A stretch of DNA of 39,026 bases from an uncultured Bacteroidales bacterium (lineage in GTDB: Bacteria; Bacteroidota; Bacteroidia; Bacteroidales; UBA932): positions 1-39,026 of the forward strand of contig CAMOTB010000009.1 of NCBI GenBank assembly GCA_946625485.1, in the 5' to 3' direction. The notes below the pieces were generated by a model. That model saw only the letters and a list, made by a program, of their open reading frames with translations, searched no databases and was not told the DNA's origin. Positions 33,359 to 39,026 of the stretch are shown here, piece after piece. The position numbers and the translations under genes were made by a program. Numbering within the stretch: position 1 is the stretch's first letter; each line of letters opens with the position of its first letter.

Positions 33359-34945
33359 ATGAATACGAAGAATATATTGAAAGGCCTGTGTGCCTGCGTC
33401 CTCGGAACGATTCTGCTCGGCTCTTGCAGCATGAGCTACTTCGAGGAGTTCAACAAAGACGAATTCGGCGTCAGCAAGGAAGACATGGGTAAGGACGGTC
33501 TTGCGCTGGGCGGCATGCTGCAGCAGCTGGAGCGTTCCGTGATCATCTACCGCGACGGTACCTACCTGGATTCCGATTACCAGATCATGTACAACCTCTG
33601 CGCCGAGACTTGGTGCGGTTACATGGCTCCGACCCTCAGCGACGGCCACAACGCCGGCTGGGACGTCAATGACGGCTGGCACCGCCGTATGTTCACGGTC
33701 AAGTACGAATACGGCATGGGCGGCTACAAGGATTTTAAGGCCGCTGCCGAGGAATACGGGATGGAGAATGAACTGGCGCTGGCCAACATCCTGAAAGTGG
33801 CTACGATGCATCAGGTCGCCGATTATTACGGCCCGATCGCCTATTCCCAGTTCGGCTCCATCACCAACCTCTACGATCCGCTGGACCAGGTTTACGGCCA
33901 GTTCTTCGATGAGCTGGACGCTGCGATCGCGACCCTCGAGAAGCTGGCGGCGACCGGTTCCAAACTGCTGGAAGACTATGATCTGGTCTATGGCGGTGAC
34001 GCGGCCCAGTGGGTCCGTTTCGCCAACTCCCTGCGTCTGCGTCTGGCGATGCGCGCCAGCTATGCCGATCCGACCAAGGCCCGCGAAGAGGCCGAGAAGT
34101 CGATCAGCAATCCGTTCGGCGTGATCACCACCAACGCGGACAATGCCGTGATCAGCGAGCCGGGTATCTATCATCCGATCCGCGAGATCAACGTGGCCTT
34201 CAACGATGCCGATACCCAGCTGGGTGCCTCCCTGGAGGTCTATCTCAACGGCTTCAACGATCCCCGTAAGTTCTTGTATGCCAAGCCGGCCGGCGACGGC
34301 AACCTCCATGGTGTCCGTCCGGGCATTTCGCCCAGCAGCTGGACCAACTACAAGAATACGGCGGCCAAGGTGTCCGCTCCCAATGCCGGGATCTACAAGA
34401 TCACCTGGCTGAATGCCGCCGAGGTCGCGTTCCTGCGCGCCGAGGGTGCCCTGAAGGGCTGGAACATGGGCGGAGATGCCCAGGAGTTCTACGAGCAGGG
34501 TGTCCGCCTCTCCTTCGAGGAGTGGGGTGCCGAGGGCGTCGTCGCTTACCTGTCCAACACGACGGCCAAGCCCGCCGAATTCCGGGATGCCGTCCAGCGT
34601 GCCCACGCGCCGGCTCCTTCGACGGTGACCATCGCCTGGAACAACCGTGACACGGACGAGCAGAAGCTCGAGAAGATCGCGACCCAGAAATGGCTGGCCC
34701 TGTTCCCCAACAGCGCCGAGGCCTGGGCCGAATACCGTCGTCTCCACTATCCCGTGCTGATCACCCCGGCCAACAATTTCTCCAACGGAATTGTCAATAC
34801 CAACCAGGGTATCCGCAGGGTTCCTTACCCCGTCTCCGAGCAGACCGACAACCCCGAGGGATATGCCTCCGGCGTGGCGGGCCTGGGCGGCCGGGACGAT
34901 GCCGGCGTGCGTCTCTGGTGGGATGCCAAGCCGTTTAACAATTAA
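33359..34945 (+). CDS. SusD/RagB-type nutrient-binding outer-membrane lipoprotein
   Basis: The protein has 528 residues with a lipoprotein signal ending LLGSC (Cys23). Typical SusD features are the N-terminal FEEFNKDEFGVSKEDM, an alpha-helical TPR-like core (ALANILKVATMHQVADYYGPIAYSQFGS; QFFDELDAAIATLEKLA), and the C-terminal KWLALFPNSAEAWAEYRRLHYPVL. The sequence style matches the SusD-like_2 branch more than classical SusD. It forms the lid of the SusC barrel at the cell surface and captures oligosaccharides. It is the direct partner of the SusC-OmpA fusion and lies 9 bp after it. Confidence 0.94.
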   Translation: MNTKNILKGLCACVLGTILLGSCSMSYFEEFNKDEFGVSKEDMGKDGLALGGMLQQLERSVIIYRDGTYLDSDYQIMYNLCAETWCGYMAPTLSDGHNAGWDVNDGWHRRMFTVKYEYGMGGYKDFKAAAEEYGMENELALANILKVATMHQVADYYGPIAYSQFGSITNLYDPLDQVYGQFFDELDAAIATLEKLAATGSKLLEDYDLVYGGDAAQWVRFANSLRLRLAMRASYADPTKAREEAEKSISNPFGVITTNADNAVISEPGIYHPIREINVAFNDADTQLGASLEVYLNGFNDPRKFLYAKPAGDGNLHGVRPGISPSSWTNYKNTAAKVSAPNAGIYKITWLNAAEVAFLRAEGALKGWNMGGDAQEFYEQGVRLSFEEWGAEGVVAYLSNTTAKPAEFRDAVQRAHAPAPSTVTIAWNNRDTDEQKLEKIATQKWLALFPNSAEAWAEYRRLHYPVLITPANNFSNGIVNTNQGIRRVPYPVSEQTDNPEGYASGVAGLGGRDDAGVRLWWDAKPFNN

Positions 34946-34953
34946 ACCCGCAG

Positions 34954-36111
34954 ATGGATATGAAAAAGATAATGATTCTGCTTTCTACGGTCCTTGCCGC
35001 GTTTGCTTTTTCTTCCTGCGACCTGAAGGTCGAGAAGATCGAGCTCCAGCACGACAAGACCCCCGACATGGAGGCCGACATGGCTGATCCCTACTACGAG
35101 AGCCTGCGCGAATGGAAAGAGACCCGTCATACGATCTCTTACGTCTATTTCGCGGCCTGGGCCCCGCCGGAGGGTGCGACCAGCCTCTTTATCGAATACA
35201 AGACGATGCGTCCGCGCCTGATGGCCCTGCCGGATTCGCTGGACATCGTCAACCTCTGGATGGGAACGCCCATGAAGGAGGAATACACGGACGCATGCTT
35301 CTACGGCAACGTCAAGAATCCCGAGACCGGTGAGATCGAGCACGCTCCCTTGCATGCTTATGACTATTCTCCCTATGCTTATGCCGATCTGGAGTATTGC
35401 CAGAAGGTCAAGGGTACGCGTTTCGTGATGCATGCGGACGCTTCCCACTATGGCCAGGAGTTCGATCTGCTGGATGAAGCGACGGGCGAGAAAAAGCATT
35501 GGGTCGTGGAGCGCGGCAACCGCGCCTCCATCGAGGCCTACGCCAAGCTTGTCGTGGATATCGTCAACACCCACGGCCTGGACGGCGTCGATTTCGACTA
35601 TGAAGGCTGGGGTTCCCAGGACATGCTCTGGGCCATCCAGAAGGCGGGCGAATACTTCGGCCCCAAGGGCTCCGATCCTTCGAAGCTCCTGATCATCGAC
35701 TATTTCGGCAGCTATCCTGGCGCTGAAGTTGAGCCCTACATCGACTATCTGGTCAAGCAGGCCTACTCCGCACAGGGATCTTCCGTCGGCGGCCCGGGCT
35801 GGTGCCCCGAGGAGAAGATGGTCTATTGCGAGCAGTACGAGCAGTCTTCCGGCGACGGTCCCAACTACCTCAACGGCGGTTACCCGACCGAGATGACGAC
35901 CGAGGGCGGTGCCAAGATGTACACCCTCGAGCGCTATGCCCGTTATGCCAACGAAGCCGGTAACGGCGCCGGCGGTTTTGGTGCCTACTATATTGATAAT
36001 GATTATGCCAACGGCGTGGATGCGCTTCGCGCCAAAGGCTATGCCGGCAATTATGGGACCTATGCGTTCCTGCGCCGCGCGATCCAGATTGTGAATCCTG
36101 CCGGTAAATGA
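34954..36111 (+). CDS. GH18 family lipoprotein, endo-beta-N-acetylglucosaminidase-like
   Basis: The protein has 385 residues; a second in-frame ATG at 34960 (MKKIMILL) is also a plausible start. The lipoprotein signal ends FSSC. The catalytic GH18 motif DGVDFDYE is at 210-217, with Asp213, Asp215 and the acid Glu217 all present, so the enzyme should be active. The preceding strand FVMHADASHYGQEFD and later strand KLLIIDYFGSYPG fit a TIM barrel. It resembles the Bacteroides BT1044/BT3987 type of GH18, which cut the chitobiose core of N-glycans, more than true chitinases. Its place directly after susD and upstream of a DUF1735 protein matches N-glycan PULs. Chitin-type substrates cannot be excluded. 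Confidence 0.88.
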   Translation: MDMKKIMILLSTVLAAFAFSSCDLKVEKIELQHDKTPDMEADMADPYYESLREWKETRHTISYVYFAAWAPPEGATSLFIEYKTMRPRLMALPDSLDIVNLWMGTPMKEEYTDACFYGNVKNPETGEIEHAPLHAYDYSPYAYADLEYCQKVKGTRFVMHADASHYGQEFDLLDEATGEKKHWVVERGNRASIEAYAKLVVDIVNTHGLDGVDFDYEGWGSQDMLWAIQKAGEYFGPKGSDPSKLLIIDYFGSYPGAEVEPYIDYLVKQAYSAQGSSVGGPGWCPEEKMVYCEQYEQSSGDGPNYLNGGYPTEMTTEGGAKMYTLERYARYANEAGNGAGGFGAYYIDNDYANGVDALRAKGYAGNYGTYAFLRRAIQIVNPAGK

Positions 36112-37373
36112 TGAAGAATATGAAAAAATATGTAATCCCCGCGCTTGCTGCGGCCGTTCTCTTCGGGCTGGCCGCTTGCAACGAGGCAGACAAATTCGAC
36201 TACCATCAGGAGATCGCGCTCATCACGGGTACGGATGCTTCGCCTATCTCGAAGGACCAGATCCTGGCCGACGAGATTCCGATCACGTACAATTTCTCGA
36301 TTTCCACCACGGGTGTCGTCAGTGAGGATGTCAATGTCCATATCAGCTACGACAGCCTGGCGGTGATCCGCTACAATGAGCGCTTCAAGACCAATTATTC
36401 CGCCGTCCCGCGCAACACCTTCGTCATCAACGACGAATATGTCGTGATCAAGGCCGGCGAGGCTGTCTCTCCGATCACTTCCGTCACCCTGCGTGACAAC
36501 AAGTTCATCGAGGAAGGCGTCAACTATGTGATCCCGCTTGCCGTCGCTTATATGGAAGGCGGCAACGCCAAGGTTCTCGAGGCCTCCAAGAACCTGTTCA
36601 TCAAGATTGGCAAGACGATGGAGACCTTCTCCCTCGACATCCCGGGGACGGGTATCTACAGTACCTACAGCCTGGGTGCCGGCTATGACCTGAGCGGAAG
36701 CTGGACCCTGGAGATCAAGGCCCATCCCTACAACATGAAGTCCCGCGGCGCCGACCAGCTCTGCCGGCTCTGTTGCTGGAACGAAGACGGCGGCGGCCAG
36801 GTGCTGCTCCGCTTCAACGAGAACGGAAAGCCTTGGAAGACCCTTGATATCGTGGCCCCCAACGGCCGTTATGTCACGGGTGCCACGACCGAGGATGCGA
36901 GCGGCGAAGGTGTCTTCAACGCGAACCAGTGGTATATGATTTCCATCGTGTGGGACGGCTCCAACATGTCCGTCTACGTCAACGGTGAGAAAGACACCCC
37001 TTGGCAGAATACCATCTCCGGCAGCCAGGGCTTCCACCTCAACCGTTTTGAGATCGGCATGTCCTGGGGCGGCTACGGCGGTCCCCAGAGCTATACCGGC
37101 CGCATGGCTGAGATGCGCATCTGGAACATCGCCCGCAGCCAGAGCGACATCGCCTCGACCCAGTGTTCCGTCGATCCCAAGTCTGAGGGCCTGGTCGGCT
37201 ACTGGAAGATGAATGAAGGCGAAGGCCATATCTTCCATGACTCCGTCGCCGGCAACGACATGGATTGGGACAAGTCCGAGCGTCAGAAGGATGAGACCAA
37301 TTATGTCACGACTCCTGAGGCCGGCGCCGCTATCCAGTGGGTCAAAGACGACAGGAACAAATGTTCCCAATAA
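36108..37373 (+). CDS. DUF1735 - LamG surface glycan-binding lipoprotein
   Basis: The protein has 421 residues with a signal ending LFGLAAC. ATGs at 36108, 36111 and 36120 are all in frame; 36108 overlaps the GH18 stop (ATGA) and is kept. Residues about 27-160 match DUF1735, the BT3987-like N-terminal domain (EIPITYNFSIST...YSAVPRNTFVINDEYVVIKAGE). Residues about 180-395 form a LamG/concanavalin-like sandwich (WTLEIKAHPYNMKS...GVFNANQWYMISIVWDGSNMSVYVNGE...HLNRFEIGMSWGGYGG). No catalytic motif is seen. In related PULs such proteins sit at the surface and bind the substrate for the GH18 and SusCD. The exact ligand is unknown. Confidence 0.87.
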   Translation: MMKNMKKYVIPALAAAVLFGLAACNEADKFDYHQEIALITGTDASPISKDQILADEIPITYNFSISTTGVVSEDVNVHISYDSLAVIRYNERFKTNYSAVPRNTFVINDEYVVIKAGEAVSPITSVTLRDNKFIEEGVNYVIPLAVAYMEGGNAKVLEASKNLFIKIGKTMETFSLDIPGTGIYSTYSLGAGYDLSGSWTLEIKAHPYNMKSRGADQLCRLCCWNEDGGGQVLLRFNENGKPWKTLDIVAPNGRYVTGATTEDASGEGVFNANQWYMISIVWDGSNMSVYVNGEKDTPWQNTISGSQGFHLNRFEIGMSWGGYGGPQSYTGRMAEMRIWNIARSQSDIASTQCSVDPKSEGLVGYWKMNEGEGHIFHDSVAGNDMDWDKSERQKDETNYVTTPEAGAAIQWVKDDRNKCSQ

Positions 37374-37410
37374 TACCGCATAATCAATAACAATAAATAC
37401 CATCAAACAA

Positions 37411-39006
37411 ATGAAAAAATTCTTTACAGTTTTCGCGGCGGCTGCGCTCATCCTCGCCGGATGCGCCAAGCAGTACGATGACTCCGAGCTTCGCAACCGG
37501 GTCACCACGCTCGAAACCAAGGTGGGTAACCTTGAAGCGAACATGAAGGCCATCCAGGATGCTACGGCGGACGGGATGTTCGTCCAGAAAGTGGAAGAAC
37601 TCGTCGAGGATGGCAAGGTGGTCGGCGTGACCGTCACCTACACGACCGGCAAGGTCGTCACTTTCCAGATCTCCGGCGCTGGTGCCGAGACCAATCTTTC
37701 CGTGATCAAGAACGCCGCCGGCGAGCTCTGCTGGGCGCTCAACGGTGAGATTCTGAAGGATCCGGACGGCAAGGACCTCACGGTTGGCCAGACCCCTTCC
37801 TTCTCCATCGAGAACGGTGTCCTTTACGTGACTGTCAACGGCAAGAAGACCGAGATCGGCCCGATGGGCGGTGGCCTGGGCGACGCGATCTTCAAGGATA
37901 TCGCCGTTACGGACAAGGCGGTCGTCCTGACCCTGGACGACGGCAGCAAGATCGAGATCCCCTTCGCCAAGGCTTTCAAGCTGGTCATTGCGAAGACCCA
38001 GTATGCGGTCACTTCGACCGATCCGATCGAGATCCCTTACACTGTCGAGAATAAGACGGCCAATACGGTCGTTGATGTCTTCACCGATGCCAACTTCTCC
38101 GCTGCGGTAGATGAGGCCAAGATCGTCATCACGCCCAAGGCGGTTGCCGAGGGTATGGCCCTGGCCTATGCCGACTCCCAGGTGGGCCTGACTTCCATCG
38201 TGAAGCTGACCTTCGGTGCCGAGGCTGAGCCCGACACCTTCGAGATCACCGACGAGTCTCTCGACTATATCGCCGAGGCGAAGGATGCTTCCGTCGAGGT
38301 GCATGCCGTTTCCAACCTGCCCTTCGAGGTGAAGCCTCAGGTGGACTGGATCCACTATGTGGAGACCCGCGCCACCAACTACACCATCATCCTCTCCGTG
38401 GATGACAACCCTGCCAACGAGATCCGTACCGGCAGCGTCCAGATCGTCCGTGCCGGGACCGAGCAGGTCCTTCAGACCATCAACATCGCCCAGAAGGCTG
38501 CCGAGAAGGAAGTCGAGCCTTACAACCCGGCCGGTTGGGACAAGGTGTTCAACATGTCTGACTATAAGATCAACTCTACGTTCATGCTGGGCGGCGCCAT
38601 TGCGCTGAATCCGGCTTCCGTTACCCTCCAGTGGAAGTTCTACTCCAACAAGTGGAATGATCACAAGTTCAATGACAAGGATGCAGCCGGCAACCAGCTC
38701 TTCTGCAACCGTCTCGGCGAGTTTGCCAACTCTGACGAGTCCCAGTCTGTCCTCTTCCGCTTCTCCAATGATGGTGATGCTGACGGTCAGCTTTGCCTCA
38801 ATGCCGGCATCTTCGGTGTCAACCAGGTGCAGGTGAGCAAGGATAACAAGCCTTATGCCTGGCCTACCGGCGAATGGGTGGTCCTTACCGTCGTCTGCGA
38901 CGGTACGAATGTCCTGATCTATCACGATGACGTCCTCGTCCAGACTGTCGCGGCTCGTCCCGGCGCTTCCTGGAGCCTGTCCCGCTTCGATCTCTCCATG
39001 ACTTGA
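37411..39006 (+). pseudogene. DUF4988/coiled-coil - BACON - LamG lipoprotein, apparently truncated by an in-frame TGA
   Basis: There are 531 residues up to the stop. The lipoprotein signal ends LILAGC. A short coiled coil follows (about 22-55, DDSELRNRVTTLETKVGNLEANMKAIQDA), as in DUF4988 proteins. Next are beta-rich repeats, then a BACON-like domain (about 275-368, ...SNLPFEVKPQVDWIHYVE...TINIAQKA). The last part is a LamG-like sandwich from about 380. It stops at SRFDLSMT-TGA, where the neighbouring paralogous domain reads NRFEIGMSW and continues about 70 residues more. After the TGA the frame stays open to the window edge (DDGSRW). It is therefore probably a nonsense-mutated surface glycan-binding protein, or a sequencing error; a domain that really ends here is less likely. 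The ATG is preceded by an AT-rich 37-bp leader. Confidence 0.65.
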
Positions 39007-39026
39007 GATGACGGCAGCCGCTGGCC

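Noticed and set aside
29801-34747. Minus-strand ORF of 1648 residues antisense to susC/susD
   Set aside because: It lies exactly opposite two strongly supported genes, has no domain signature, and its composition (Val, Asp, Gly, His, Leu, Ile, Glu rich) is typical of GC-driven antisense frames. Similar long antisense ORFs over the 2466 receptor, the M3 peptidase, gpmI and the lipoproteins were dropped for the same reason.
39004-39006. TGA recoded as tryptophan or selenocysteine
   Set aside because: TGA is the normal stop of gpmI, manA, rnr and others in this window, no SECIS-like hairpin was evident, and the paralogous residue is Trp. A mutation or sequencing error is simpler.
1-39026. Genomic island, prophage or conjugative element
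   Set aside because: No integrase, transposase, tra or phage genes and no tRNA-flanking direct repeats were seen. Base composition looks uniform by eye apart from AT-rich promoter spacers.

Overview
The window looks like a chromosomal segment of a GC-rich member of the Bacteroidales (phylum Bacteroidota). Evidence: SusC/SusD pairs, many lipoproteins with Bacteroidota-type lipobox signals, BACON, DUF5689, DUF1735, DUF4988 and DUF1573 domains, a Bacteroides-type serine palmitoyltransferase, and promoter -7 boxes of the TAnnTTTG type. Genus cannot be fixed from the sequence alone. No rRNA, tRNA, insertion sequence, integrase, phage gene or CRISPR array was seen.

Layout. (1) 1-8413, plus strand: a tight run of exported proteins. 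It holds the tail of an unknown protein, a NUC1-type DNA/RNA endonuclease lipoprotein with a BACON domain, a secreted endonuclease/exonuclease/phosphatase, a TonB-dependent outer-membrane receptor, a DUF5689 (OB-fold-like) lipoprotein and an M3 metallopeptidase lipoprotein. Two nucleases, a receptor and a possible nucleic-acid-binding lipoprotein in one run suggest a nucleic-acid or phosphate scavenging locus; this is inference. (2) 8420-17074: housekeeping genes, namely RNase R, phosphoglycerate mutase (gpmI), mannose-6-phosphate isomerase (manA), a MATE exporter, RsgA and a polyprenyl diphosphate synthase. The manA 3' end and the spacer after it carry dispersed and tandem repeats. (3) 17075-19917: a BtuB/siderophore-like TonB receptor divergent from an AraC-type regulator. 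(4) 19957-25575: an EF-hand membrane protein of unknown function, a uracil/xanthine permease, and a serine palmitoyltransferase next to a short-chain dehydrogenase (likely the first two steps of sphingolipid synthesis). (5) 25576-25977: a gene-free spacer with five copies of an exact 51-bp-period repeat, each copy holding a GGTGCA/TGCACC hairpin. (6) 25978-27099: an unknown outer-membrane barrel-like protein.

(7) 27233 to the window end: a polysaccharide utilisation locus (PUL). It encodes a Big2-GH29-F5/8C alpha-L-fucosidase lipoprotein, a DUF1573 lipoprotein, a SusC transporter, a SusD lipoprotein, a GH18 endo-beta-N-acetylglucosaminidase-like lipoprotein, and two putative surface glycan-binding lipoproteins ending in LamG-like folds. 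GH29 plus GH18 points to fucosylated host-type glycans such as N-glycans or mucin glycans. The most unusual feature is that the SusC protein carries an extra C-terminal VEK-repeat linker and a complete-looking OmpA-type peptidoglycan-binding domain. The last gene appears to be cut by a TGA where its neighbour has a tryptophan, and the reading frame stays open to the window edge.

Start sites for rsgA, the 17-kb TonB receptor, susC, the M3 peptidase and the AraC gene were moved downstream of the ORF-track starts, because the first in-track residues precede obvious signal peptides or promoter elements, or use TTG.
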